From Neoechinorhynchus agilis (taxonomy: Eukaryota; Acanthocephala): a DNA stretch of 64,000 nucleotides. The notes beneath the pieces are model-generated. The model did not search any database. It worked only from the letters and a program-made list of their open reading frames with translations, and was not told the DNA's origin. The translations under genes were made by a program, and so were the position numbers. Location: the NCBI GenBank assembly GCA_051530055.1, contig CM121342.1, positions 15,810,001 to 15,874,000 of the forward strand. Reading direction: 5' to 3'. This document shows positions 34,118-46,005 of this stretch, in pieces. Position 1 is the first letter of the stretch. Every line of letters begins with the position of its first letter.

Positions 34118-34813
34118 ATGACTAATCTTTACAGTTCAGTCTCACACGCATTCAAAGAACGTAAATTTCGCAGGTTCTCAAGAGCCTATTCGCGAACCGC
34201 AGTTGAAATTTTTTAGCACTAATTACGACACCGTTAAATCTCAATGAATATCGTTTGGGATCTAAAGAGAATGGTATCAGATCAAGTAAGTGATGGTTCT
34301 AGTTTAGAGACAAGAGCATGGCATAATCAAGAACATATTACGAATCAGGTCATAGATATTCAAGAAATCCTCCGCATTCTACGAAGACAAAACCAGCGTA
34401 TGTTGGACGACGACTCGGATCAAGCCGAACCGATCGATGTTCACTTAGAGAGGGAAGTGTTTAGGAATCTAAACATGGCAGAATGATTATCGCTAACCGG
34501 GTGGGGATGGGAACGATGATAAATATCGATATTTATTCGGACAGGAGGAGAAGAGAGTCCAGAAAACGCTGGTTGGTGGGAAGAGATATTTGATGACTTT
34601 TCTGAGAATACCAGTTCAGTGACAAACAGTACAGGATATCTATCTTCGTTTTTAAAAAGAGTCCGTATTGCAATGATAGCTCTTCGACGTGTTCTGACTC
34701 CAAGACGACGGTTGCGAACACGAGATATGATTATAATCGGAATCGGGATATTCGCAGCTTTGGGAATTTTGACTACATGCCTAGTGCTTTATTCAAATTT
34801 CTGGAAGCGATAA
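34118..34813 (+). CDS. small single-pass membrane protein, unrecognised
   Basis: Likely two or more exons. One is within about 34244-34486 (heptad-like ITNQVIDIQEILRILRRQNQR, probable coiled coil) and the second is about 34547-34813. The second has an acidic stretch (GWWEEIFDDFSENTS), a basic patch (RRVLTPRRRLRTR) and a C-terminal transmembrane helix (IIIGIGIFAALGILTTCLVL), ending FWKR. Topology is that of a tail-anchored protein (SNARE-like organisation), but I do not recognise a family. An ATG at 34118 may begin a 5' exon. The splice junction near 34490-34546 ends in CAG; the donor is uncertain. Confidence 0.45.
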
Positions 34814-35005
34814 AGAAATCGAAGGGAAAATATATAACTTATTTGTTTATATTGTTTCAAAATTTTGATTATTTGGGATGCTGTTTGGGATTGTAATCAT
34901 TCAAATATCAATCGTACGTACAGTTCGTTTTAGTTGAGATTTGAGCACACTTTGTAATTGCATTACTCATAAATACATCAAGATCGAAGTTTATTCGTTT
35001 CCCGT

Positions 35006-37301
35006 TTATTTCTTACCCCACCAAAGATTCTTAACCAGGCCACTCAAAAGTCCTCCACCTTCCTCTTCTTTTTTATCTGGTCTAACGGTCGGCGGAGACG
35101 GAATTCGAATTTCGTCGAGTGCAAGATCAAATAGAAGAGGCTTAAATGGAATACAAGTGAAATCAGGAAGTAGACCTCTAGATAATTTATCCTGATCGAC
35201 TCCTGTCGTCTTCACGCGAACTGTCTCAGCAAGACAATCCACTGACTTTGTAATTGAATCTGTTTGGCTAATTCGATTTACCTTCTCAGAACAATGTACG
35301 TTTACACTTATTGCAACAAGCACGACCCCCTTCTCAGCTTGACGTAATCCGTCTTTTAAAGAGGAAACAAAGTCGAAGATTGTGATCACTCGAGTAACCT
35401 TTTAGGAATTAGTGTCGAACATAAACAACCGAATAAATACACTAACAGACTGGTTTGAAAAGTAATCAATTGCATTTTTCAAGAGTGATTTTGATTGATT
35501 AAACAGTGCCAGCGATTTTTCGCAGTCATCGTCTTGTAACCAATTGGTAAGAATCAATAGCCTACAAGGGTAAGATAAGTACAAAAGGAGTATTCCGACA
35601 GATACCTCAAAGCCTGAAGTCCTTCTAACGTCATTTTTGAAGAGATATAAAGCGCCTCGTTTTGTTTAACTGGAGGTAATTCTAAAATCTCTCCACAATA
35701 CTGAATAGCGTGTCCATAGACGTTCGCAACATCCTGAGCACGCCGACTGGACATCACCTTTTGTTCGGGGCATTCAACAGCACTTAAACGATCTTCACAT
35801 ACAAATAAGAGGCGTTCAATCGACATTCGCAGTCTCATGAACCGGAGATAAAAGAAAGCTGCAAGGTTGGGATTGGACTGCGAGATCTTTCGCCAGTGGA
35901 AATCAGTATAAGTCTGACGCGTATAACATTGATAATCATGATCTCGTTTAAGATCATCTTTTAGAATCTGAATGGCGTTCACGATCACCTTAATGGCGCC
36001 TTCAACCATTTTAAAGGCAGTTTCTCTGTCCGATTTTTGATTTCCAACGCACACATTCTCCACTTCTACGATTTTCATCACTGCCATTCGAACTTTACTG
36101 TTTCGAATAGGAATAGTCGTCGACATCCATTGAATTTCATGTCCAGATCGTCCGTGCTCTTCCATTTTCTCAGCCTGAGCTTCTATTAAAGCTTCTATCA
36201 TTTGAGCAGTAGTATCGTTGCCACTGGCGAATTTTAGAAGCTCGTCTAGGTTCTGACTTTGAGACTCGCTTGTCTGATAAGCGCAATATCGAATATTTGC
36301 TGTGAATGGAGATATAAGGCTATCGTAGATGTCCGCTTCACTTCGATATATACTAGAAAGCTTTTCATATATATGCCTAAGGAGTTATTTAAGATAAAAA
36401 TTAATAATCAATAATTTACTTGGCTTTGTTGAGTGATTCAAGGCACAAAGACCAATCGGCATTGTCGAATAACGCATCGCATTCTTGTCAAAAGAAGAAA
36501 TTACATGAGGAATTTATAGTTTTGAGAATAAAGGACAAAACAATTAATTTTTTGCGGTAATCAAATGTGAAATAATTTTGCGAAGACGACATTGAACGTT
36601 GCTTTAAAGATGCTTGTCACTTCGCTAATATAAAAATGGCGGTAAAGCTTTCTCCAAAAGGAGAAAAATTCTTGGTGTTGAGCCTCACTCTGCCCATGGT
36701 ATTAATAACAAGAACGAATACTATAGTAGCGCTCCATGTATCCACGAATGATAAGCTTGGCATTCTAGTTTGGTCTTCACGGTGCACTTCAATGAGTTGC
36801 TTATTTTCTCTAGATTTTCAGCGTTTTCTACGGCTTTCTTAAGTCGTCTATTGGATCGATGTTTTAGCCGACTACTGGCATTAGGTGACTGTAATTCTTG
36901 TTTCAGTTGCATTGCGAATGACCACGCCCTCTCTGCTTCCATTAAGAATATTAGTAAAACCTTGATGGAAGAAGTGCTCGGGCGTTCTGCTTCCAATTCA
37001 GGCTTGGAAAACTTCTTATTTGTATGAATATTCGTCATTTTTAAGTTCTGTCTTAGATTCCGCAAACGACGGGAGCAGTATTTTCTGTTACAATCACGAA
37101 TATTAGCTAAACAAAAGTATTCCGAACCGGTATCTTTGAAAATCATCGTGTCTAAGTCCATGCGCTTGCCGAGCTTCAATCACTGACATCGACACTAAAA
37201 TCATAAGCGAATAGGGTAGTTAAAACAACGGCACTCAAATAACCGTTTAAATTCTCCTGTTGCACATCATCGATTTTTGGCTCCAATTCAAGACTATCCA
37301 T
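35006..37301 (-). CDS. SRP68: signal recognition particle subunit SRP68
   Basis: Binds 7SL RNA with SRP72 and is needed for protein targeting to the ER. Exons on the minus strand, read by eye: 37301-37244 (MDSLELEP..), 37194-37128 (EARQAHGLRHDDFQRYR), 37084 to about 36722 (KYCSRRLRNLRQNL, ERAWSFAMQLKQEL, TKLECQAY), about 36490-36422 (DNADWSLCLESLNKA), about 36377 to 35600 (IYEKL, NIRYCAY, MIEALIEAQAEK, then a helical repeat region), about 35562-35450, and 35389-35006. Motifs match human SRP68 in order, including the C-terminal FTCIPFKPLLFDLALDEI and the final GLLSGLVKNLWWGKK (human GLTGYIKGIFGF). The N-terminal acidic extension of human SRP68 is much shorter here. Divergent from the small gene at 37388. 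Confidence 0.93.
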
Positions 37302-37387
37302 TAGATTAGGTAAGGTTTAATCTGAAAACTAAACGTCCACTATTGTGCAAATTAGCTCAAAATGAACACGTAGCCATTTAGGTTTCG
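37302..37387. promoter_or_regulatory. bidirectional promoter region between SRP68 and a 92-residue ORF
   Basis: Only 86 bp separate the two divergent start codons. An upstream TTTAG followed by GTTTCG precedes the plus-strand ATG. No TATA box is evident. Confidence 0.45.
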
Positions 37388-37666
37388 ATGCAAAATTTTC
37401 AAAACGCATTTAAAGCAGAATCTTCTAATATTTTAGCGGATTTCTCTGAAGTAGCTAACCTGAATCTACTTGATGCGAGCATGCAACGTTCAAGATATCT
37501 CCTAAACTTGGTAGCAGAACTTTTTCAGTTAAATGCGATTCGTTCAAAAATAGATTGCTCATCAAGCAAATCAGACACTCTCTCACATGAATATCGGCAT
37601 GTCAGAGTGTCTAAGATTTCGCAGGTTTTCGTGGACCTAGAAAAATTAGTAGCTCTCTGTAAATAA
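37388..37666 (+). CDS. hypothetical 92-residue helical protein
   Basis: Compact ORF from ATG 37388 with no internal intron needed. It is predominantly helical and hydrophobic-patterned (ASMQRSRYLLNLVAELFQLNA, ISQVFVDLEKLVALCK), with a Ser-rich middle. The size and helical pattern recall small subunits of coiled-coil complexes, but I do not recognise the family. The head-to-head position with SRP68 favours a real, constitutively expressed gene. Confidence 0.5.
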   Translation: MQNFQNAFKAESSNILADFSEVANLNLLDASMQRSRYLLNLVAELFQLNAIRSKIDCSSSKSDTLSHEYRHVRVSKISQVFVDLEKLVALCK

Positions 37667-38593
37667 GATTTAAAATATTCATGTAGAGTACAATAAAGAA
37701 TCAGATGACAAGCTATGTTCTTTTGCCTGCCATTTCGCTGGAAAAGTCACTCGAAAAGGAACAATTGAAATTGAGCACTATTTTATTCGGTTAAGCATGA
37801 TTAAACGGCACTTAAGAGGAAATATACCTTTTATTGTGATGTTGTTCACCCATTCCGATCACTAAATATGAAGATAGCCTCCTTTTGAATAATTTCTATT
37901 TTTCTTTAACAAATACTACCACCATCCGAGCGAGCAGTCGCTCATAGATTTACTAAATGGTGAAAGGATCAAATCAGCGTCGCTCGCGGCATTTCTTCGT
38001 TTTATTGCGATGCTAAAATTCTGGAGGAAGAAAGCTTTCCCGTGAAAATCCATCGGAATTTACGGAAAGAAAAACAAAAATTCCAATGGCTAAAAAATCG
38101 CACAATCGCAAAAGCACGTTTCCAGAAGCAGAACTGAATTGCCTTTGGATTAATAGCGTGACGTAATTTATTTCAGTGAATTCTTTCATACTAATACCGG
38201 AAATTCAACTCTGTTCCAGGACAGATTCCTGAAAGTTGGATGACGCATGTCGAGTTATTTGAACAGTGCCGTTCTGTTATAAAGTGTCAAGCGATTTTTC
38301 TGATAAAACATTCGCCGGTTGATCTTGGATTAAAAAAAATCAACGGGGAAGTTGTGGTATTAACTTCCTTCCCTCGGATTGACAGCGCGAAAAAATGTGA
38401 TGAAAATGCAGGATATTGACGAAGATCAAAATTACGGCGTGATTCACATTCTCCTTGCGGGATGTTCATATTTGCGTTTAATCGCTGTCAGTGACTCAGT
38501 GTTCACAACAGCGCCTTTAATATGACTCATTTCGTTCTGGCGACAGACCGAGCTTAAATACCTCGTTTGCTTTAAGATTCTGTGCAATCAAAG
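37667..38593. other. intergenic, upstream of FCHO-like gene
   Basis: Non-coding; no repeat or RNA gene recognised. Confidence 0.4.
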
Positions 38594-41500
38594 ATGGCAT
38601 CAGCTGAAGCGACGTTTGGACAACAACGACCGTCAGTCAAATTCATTGACCATTTTTGGGTATGTAAACTTGTGCGTTTTACTGATTTTCCTGCATTCCA
38701 AAGAAGGCAGGATTCTTCTTTTAAAATGAACGTACACTCCGGCCTTTTCTCTACTTTGAAATAAGATGCTTGAAACATTTTTTGATCCACAAAAACTGAC
38801 GTGGTTACTTTTGTTCATTTAAAAACAGGGCGAACGGAACCGAGGATTTGATGAGTTGATTCTCAATTTTAAAAAGAGTTACCAATCAAGTGACGAGTTC
38901 CACAAATTCGTACTTGAAAGGTTCGTTTACCAATATTCCCAACATGTCGTCGTCAGCAAAGCAATCTAGTGCGAACATTCAATCTCAGTGTAGTCGACTT
39001 TTTGGTCGACTTTCCAGTCAATTGACCAAGTTTAACGCTACGACATGCTTCTTCCCAATGACTCAGCTCCTAAAAAAGTTCATTGACGATGTTGTCAGTG
39101 TACATGACAAGACTAATGAAGAATATCAAAACTTGGCTGAATGGGTGGCCGTTTATAACTCCGAGAAAAAAGATAAACAACGAAGCGTCAAGGAATCCGA
39201 GAGCAGAACGGCTGATCTTATCGCCATTCTTAACAATACGCTAAACAGTTTAAACAAGGTAGGAATTCGGCCGAATGTTGAGCTATGTCATTTTTATCGA
39301 TACGACAAATTTTTTTCTTTGAGGCAGAATAGGATTTTTAAACATTCTAGTTTCAGTAGGTGGCATACTTAGCACATGGAACAAATCGCGATTTTGTATT
39401 TTTTTAGGTGGACACAAATTTCTTTAAGAGTCTGATTGAATATAAGTAGCTTTGTTTTACATCATTATTTTTTACTTTGACTTAAAAAAATGCATAGTGG
39501 TAGCGATGATCAAACTGAACAAAGTCGTCGTGCTTTACACTAGAAAAAATGCGAAGTATTCGATTTTTTCACAATATATATTGTATATTCAGAAGCGTTA
39601 ATTGATGTGACTAGTTCGACGGTTCACACTATTGCTCCAAATATCCTCATCGGTGCAACTGAGACATTTCAAAAACTTCGGTGACCTGAAAATGGAACTG
39701 ATTTATTTCTAAATGTGTATAAAAATAGCATGTACTCTGGATCATATTAGAACGGAATTTCTCAAATCCGCAATCTGAGTTGTGCACCTATTAACAACTT
39801 ATATAGTGGTATTTTTTAATAATAAAGGTAAAAGGTCAATACGAGCTCTATTTGAGCGATTACCGTCGACAGACGCAGAATGGTATCGCCAGTGGCATTG
39901 CTCATTCAGCAAGCACAAAGGCGATTGATAGAACGGAAAAGAAACTGAAATCAGCCGGTACGTGCATGGTTGCTTTAAGACATTCTTAGTCCTTTGTGTG
40001 AACAGAAGAAGAATACCGGAGTTTAATTAATAAGTTTAATGCGGCCCGAGATGAGTTCGAGGTGAAGTTTGGCTATACATGCAATGTGAGCAAATTTTGC
40101 TTTATATAAAGCACAAAAAAGGAATATTTATTTTAGAACTTCCAGGAAATTGAAGAGCAGCACTTGTCAAAGATGAAGAACTTCGCTCTGACATATTCCG
40201 AATGCATATCTGCTTGTGCTCAAGGAATCAAAGATGCAGCACACAAATTCGCATCCGCCTGTGATGAAATTACGCTGGATGAGATGCTAAAGGTTTTCGT
40301 GGATAGCAAAGCAACTGGCACTGAGCGACCACGCGAACTCCGATTTGAAACGGCTTCTGTACCAGTCACTGAAAGATCCCGGGAAAACATGCTTGATTGG
40401 TTATTTCCGGGCAAAGATTCAAAAAAGTTAATTGCTGGAAGTTTGATTGATTCCACATCTCCAACTCCTATTCTTGGTGAGTGTATTATATACGTGAAAC
40501 AGTACCTTAATGGGAACTCGTTTAAAAGGAGAAAGAGCGACACCGGAAATGAATGCCGCCACTTCAAATACAACCCAAACCTCGTCAATCAATGATCCTT
40601 TTTTCCACTCATTATTCCTAGGTATGTTTACGCTCTTTTTTTCGGCCGAATGCATCTCGATTTCTGTTTGTTATTTTTGGGCTTATAGTACTGCTTTAAA
40701 TTTGGCGTGTTTTTCAGTAACCATCCTGGAGAATACTTGTTGGACCTCTATTGATTGAAAAATGGGAGCAGGTCTAATTGCAGGTTCGTTTTGTATGCGA
40801 ACTTGTTCATACAAAAAGTAAAAGGCTTCACTCAATACTTTCTAGCTGGGGATTTAGTTTCGTAAATTGCTGCTAATAAACGTTTGGTCATAGAAAAAGG
40901 AAACTTACATTTTGATTGGTGTTTCCCTAGCTGTCCATTTGATCCGAGAAGTCATTTTTGGGCATAAGAAAGCAGCGTGAATTCGGTCTTCTGAACACAG
41001 TTTTGTATTAATTCCCCCACGTGCAGGCTTCTTTAAAAGCAAAGATAACAACGACAGTGCAATGAGTTCAATGTCCAATTTACGAAAAAAGCACCGCTTT
41101 CGCAAATCTAAAGCAAAACGCAATTCATCTGAAAATCAAGGCAACGCCGAGCATGTTGAAGAACCACCTCAACGTCCTGCCACATCAGCTGAGCTCTATG
41201 GACCAGAAACAATCCAGAGCTCGTACTCATTGTTCCGGAATAACGCTACTCGGTCATCCTCATTGTCATCCGGGTCACCGAAATTCGGTCGAACAGCTCT
41301 TGAAAATTGGCCGATTAGAGATTCTAGTGACGCTATAGTCAATGATTTCCAGGAAACACCATCTCGTAGTCGAAGTCCAAGCATCCAAAGTACATCTTCG
41401 TCAAATGATTCCTGTGGTCACGACGAACCTGACATTGGTACCCGTCTCCGCTTCACTATACAACCTCAAAACGAAATTAGTAAGGCGCCTAGCACAGAAA

Positions 41501-43057
41501 TGGTATTTTATAAATTATCTGAGCCACCACGATCCAGACTCAGCCGCCCTGCTACAGCCTGGCAGCAGAAACAACATTACTATGATCCGTACGAGAAGAA
41601 CTCAGAGAATTCACGATGTCGATCAGCCCTTCCATCCGGATCATCCATCCGCCCTTCCGTCAATGGAAAACAATTTCCAATGCAATTTGATGAACTGAGG
41701 CGAAACCCAAGCGAGGCAACGCTATGTCCAGATGAATGTCGAATGAATGTAAACGACGATCCCTACATTGGAAGCGGTGGGGACGATGCATTTCAACCAG
41801 GTCGTCCAACTTTTGATTGGTCATTTTCAAGATGCAATAGTAGAACAGATTCAGTTTCAAGTAATCCTGATGATTCGGCCCTTTCGCAACCATTTATTGT
41901 TAATGTTCCAGTAAAAATTCACGTTGGATATATTCACACAATAATCGCCGCAAATAAGGTCTAAATCTTCAGCTTGATTAACTGTTAAATTTTCATTTTT
42001 TGTGAATGTGATCCGTGCTTTTTAGTGTTATATCACATAAAGATCAAAACCGAGAGGTTTTTAAGTTTGATTTTAATTAAAATATTAAATAATCAGCCGC
42101 TTATCGATTGCAGCATCTTTTTGGTACCTATGTCTTGAGTATGAATTTACACATTTAACACTTTTTCTTGCCTTCATGAGAAATTCTCTGGAAGTTTACT
42201 TATTACATAGTGTCTAAGCACTTTGAAACTCTTACCGTTAAAGTTATTCACCATCCAAACTGAAGATTTTCAATTGTAAGCAATGCGTCGCAGCGTGTTT
42301 CAGCTTTTCCGCAATAACCGTTGAACAGCTCATCCGATCGGATTTCCTACTTACCTCTCCACCTCTTCGATTTTCCGTGAAACGCACCGACCATGTTCAA
42401 AAGGCAATGATAAACCAGAATCTACTCACTGAATTGCCCGAATCACTGAATAGTTCCACATCTTCTTATGTTTTAAATTCAATGGCGATGCAACGTAAAC
42501 TGAAACACAAAATCCGAGAATCGAAATCGAATGTAGTTGTCGAGCTGATCAAGTACGAAATCGAATCACCTCGCGATTTTGTTAACTATTTTATGCTTCG
42601 AACAAAAAGAATTGATATTGTCAAATGGAGAATTAGTCTTTTAACTTGTATATACCCTGCAATGAAGCAGAATTTGTACTCACGACGGATCTGCGAGGTT
42701 CATTTAGGATTTGACCCATTATCAATTTTGGCTTCGAACCAACAAGACTTTGTGCTTCACAGCAATTACGCACAATGGACAGTCCGCGAGATGAACGCTA
42801 TCACTGAAATGCCTGGGTGGTATGGAGCGCATTTGGATATTCATTTAGACGAAGGATATCGGTTCCGACAGTGCTGGATTGATTTGGATTGTGACGTGAA
42901 TGAAAGTGATTGGAAGAGGGAATGTGTAGCAAACGAACTTGCTTCACTCCTTACACCACTTAATATTATCTTGTCTGATGACTGCTGGGAGTATTTCAAT
43001 ATTGTGAATGTTAAACTGAAAACAAGGGGACGAATATATCTTGAATTAGATCAGTGA
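38594..43057 (+). CDS. FCHO: FCHO-type F-BAR endocytic adaptor
   Basis: FCHO proteins bend membranes and activate AP-2 at nascent clathrin pits. About nine exons. 38594-38659 is followed by 38829 to about 38923 (VKFIDHFW joined to GERNRGFDELILNFKKSY, matching FWGEKNSGFDVLYHN of FCHO) and about 38961-39258 (F-BAR helices), then about 39826-39958, 40010-40087 and 40137-40475 (end of the F-BAR with DSKATGTERPREL, matching SKGTGKERPG). Next are about 40500-40620 (linker) and about 41030-41958 (Ser/Pro-rich linker of about 300 residues). The last exon, about 42310-43057, with the 41.9-kb exon end (QPFIVNVPVKIHVGYIHTII), forms the C-terminal mu-homology domain that binds cargo and Eps15. Some introns are very short (about 37 bp), so phases are approximate. 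AATAAA is at 43071. Likely a single FCHO1/2 orthologue. Confidence 0.85.
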
Positions 43058-43678
43058 CAATCGAAGGAAAAATAAAACATAATAGCTCAGTGAAATCAAA
43101 GATTATCAAGAAATAAAAGATGAGGGTTGTAAATGCGATTTAAAAACTGAACGGTAGATAAATTACATTATCTATTTTAAAGTTTCGAAAAGGTTAGTGG
43201 GTCATCTTTGTCTTAAGCTGGTCGCCAGATTATTGCACTTTCGAGAAATTAGGGAAACATAATGTTAGCTAAGATTGATTTTTATATAATGGATATGTTG
43301 CTTGTGAATTGTATCAATTCATTCTTTTGAAAATTTGCGTTGCACCGGTGAAATAGTGGCGTTATGTGATAAAATTTATGCATAGTAACTTCCTTAATCG
43401 AAAGATTGGACCAAAAATTCACGGTTATTCCATTTAATGGTTTGCCAAATTAGCAAAAAAAGCACTGACGCGTAATTATGATTCTACTGAATTCGAAATC
43501 GAACTATAAAATTGATACCTTTCTTAATAAAAAATGCCTTTTAAGTTTTTCACAACGTAGTGCCCTTTGTTTAAAAACAACTGTTTAGCAAACGACTTAT
43601 CAGTTCTTATAACAGTAAGGTTTGTCAAACAACGATAGCGAATCGTCAATTTACAATGTACGTTTTGGGATAATTGGT
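43058..43678. other. intergenic between convergent genes
   Basis: 3' flanks of the FCHO-like gene (+) and the ammonium transporter (-). No further gene seen. Confidence 0.45.
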
Positions 43679-46005
43679 TTATCCGTTATATTCACGACTG
43701 CTTGATCTGTCAGTAAGACATTCAATGGGCACAATAGCTCCTTCGGCGTCCGTAATGATAGTATTTTGCCGAGGTACTGGAATTAATTTCCCGTTTCTAC
43801 TACTCAAGCCTTCTTCGTTGTTTTGATCAACACAAATCGAATTCGAATCAATTACTCTTGATTGAAGCTGCTCGCCACAAGATGCACAATAGATTCTAAG
43901 TGCATACGCAGGCTCTCCGTATCTATACAGATCGACGCCTAAGTGTTAGTTTATTTTTCAATACGGAAAAATGAGTACTCAATCCTTACCCCTAATCTCG
44001 TCCTCAAATGAAAATCTATAATTTTGTGAGATGGAAAAGCAAAGAAATAAAACGATAATGAGGATTGAGGTCCATAGAATAATGACCAGACAGGCACACG
44101 TATTCCATAGTAGGATCCACCAGCCATTTTTGATTGCCCTTATTCCGAGATGCGAGATCGTAACGTAATGATGTCCGCCACTTAGGACCTTTAGTCCGCT
44201 GACCAGGAGCATTCCCACTAGACCTCCAGATAAATGTGCTATTTTTATAATTGAAAATGGATATTAATATTTGCCAAGTCGCATACCAGAGCACGTATCG
44301 GCAGGATCGTCTATTCGTAGCTTGGATGTCGCCTTGCTGAATAAAATGTAAATCGGAGGTACGATTAGACCAGAAATGACTGACGCCCATGGCTCGTACA
44401 CAGGCGCACCACTTGATACCGACACCTTTATCCAGGGGTTAGTATGTATTTGAATAGAAATAAATTACCATTCCAGCGATCACAGAGTTTGACAAAGATA
44501 AATGAAACCTCCGCTTAAGTCGTGATCCATGCATGGACCAGAAGTTTGTGAGAAGATAAAATTCTAGTCCGCTTGTTGACCCAGCTATGATTGTGTTATA
44601 GGCGCCGCGACCGATTATGTTGAGATCGGTAATCGAAGATTGAACATTGGTACAGCAATTGAGGCTTAGGAATCCGTAATAAATGAGGATGTGGCCGATT
44701 GTTTGAATCGGCATATTGTGACCAAATAGTGGTAACAAACGAGGAATAAATCTGCCATGCCGTGGACCGAGAAACCAGGTACCGACAAGGCCAGCAACAC
44801 CGGATGTGAGAAAGATGACTGAAGACCCACATGAGTCCTGTAAGAAAATTAATTCAGAAAAGAATTTAGAAACAGGTCTCCTATTAGACTATAAAGGCAT
44901 ATCTTGGCAATACATCTGCAGTGTGCACCAAAATGGGCATTAAACCGAATGTCCTAAACGCATTACGAATCGGGCGTTGTGAGAAAGCAATGATCAAAGT
45001 GATTTTCATTGTATTATTTATTGACCACTTAGGATTGAATCTAAAAAATTCAACATCTAAGCGTTTCCGTAAAAAGGAGCACACTCTTGAGACCTTTGTC
45101 CTTCATGATTAAGAGGTTTCTGGGACCTTGAATGATAGCTCGCCTATGTTTATCTAAGGCAATCAATATTATGACATTTCTCCCTTCTATTTATCTCTCA
45201 GAATCTTTAAGAGCACGCGACGTCTATTATGATCTCACAGGAATAAGCCGATTATCAATTGTATTCAATTTTAAAGTGCTGCGGCGACATTCAATATAAT
45301 CCCTGAGGCTTCATAAAGAGAAATACTTACGGTTGCTCCAAGCTTATTTAGCCATCCATGGGAACTCCACATCCAATGACAAATGACTGGATATACAAAT
45401 GCTTTTAAGGCAACAAATTAGAGGCAATTTGAATTAAAATGACCAAACCTGTTATAAGACTGCAATAGACCACACTGCCATAAACTTTGAATCGCTCAGC
45501 AAATGCGGAACTGCTGCTCATTGCAACAAGTAGCGCAAGTGTTGTGTGAAAAAATACATGATTGTATTTATCGTAGCTTGAATCAAATACGGCTTCATTG
45601 AGGTTCTTGGTGAACCAATAGCCATGCCCAAGCATTCCATTTGCGGGGATCCCGAAGGCAAAAGCGTATCCGACGCCCCAGAAGCATAGATTTGTAATGG
45701 CTAAGGTGGATCTATAAGGAAGATTCCCGATACAAAAGTGTGCTAACTAAGAAAGAGAATAAGCCTGAAGAGTGTATGTACAGCATTTTGGCTTCTTATT
45801 GATCCACATTCCACCAGACTGTATCCGGCAGTCATTGCTATGTTAGGAAAAAAGTGAACACTTGGTTGTAGTCGGTTTGCAGACCTAAGATTGAAGTAGA
45901 GCGAAACAATTGGAGCAGTGTGTATCCTTCGCTGATTAGACTATTTACTTCCTGATCGATGTGAGCGGCTGTTAGGTTATTGGACGTCAAATTGTGCTGA
46001 GCCAT
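43679..46005 (-). CDS. AMT-type ammonium transporter with altered pore histidine
   Basis: Multi-pass channel of the Amt/MEP/Rh superfamily, AMT branch. Eight or so exons on the minus strand, among them 45715-45447 (STLAITNLCFWGVGYAFAFG, NGMLGHGYW), ending 45331 (VYPVICHWMWSSHGWLNKLGA), 44836-44467, about 44429-44283 (YEPWASVISGLIVPPIY, LRIDDPADTC), 44235 to about 43990 and about 43938-43679. The AMT signature (family DFAGSGVVHLTGG..) reads DSCGSSVIFLTSG: the first pore histidine, which with the second forms the twin-His pair, is Phe (codon at 44811-44813). The second is kept in AHLSGGLVGM. The C-terminal cytosolic tail is about 90 residues with no homology I recognise. Start 46005 follows family length; an upstream in-frame extension cannot be excluded. 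Confidence 0.88.
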
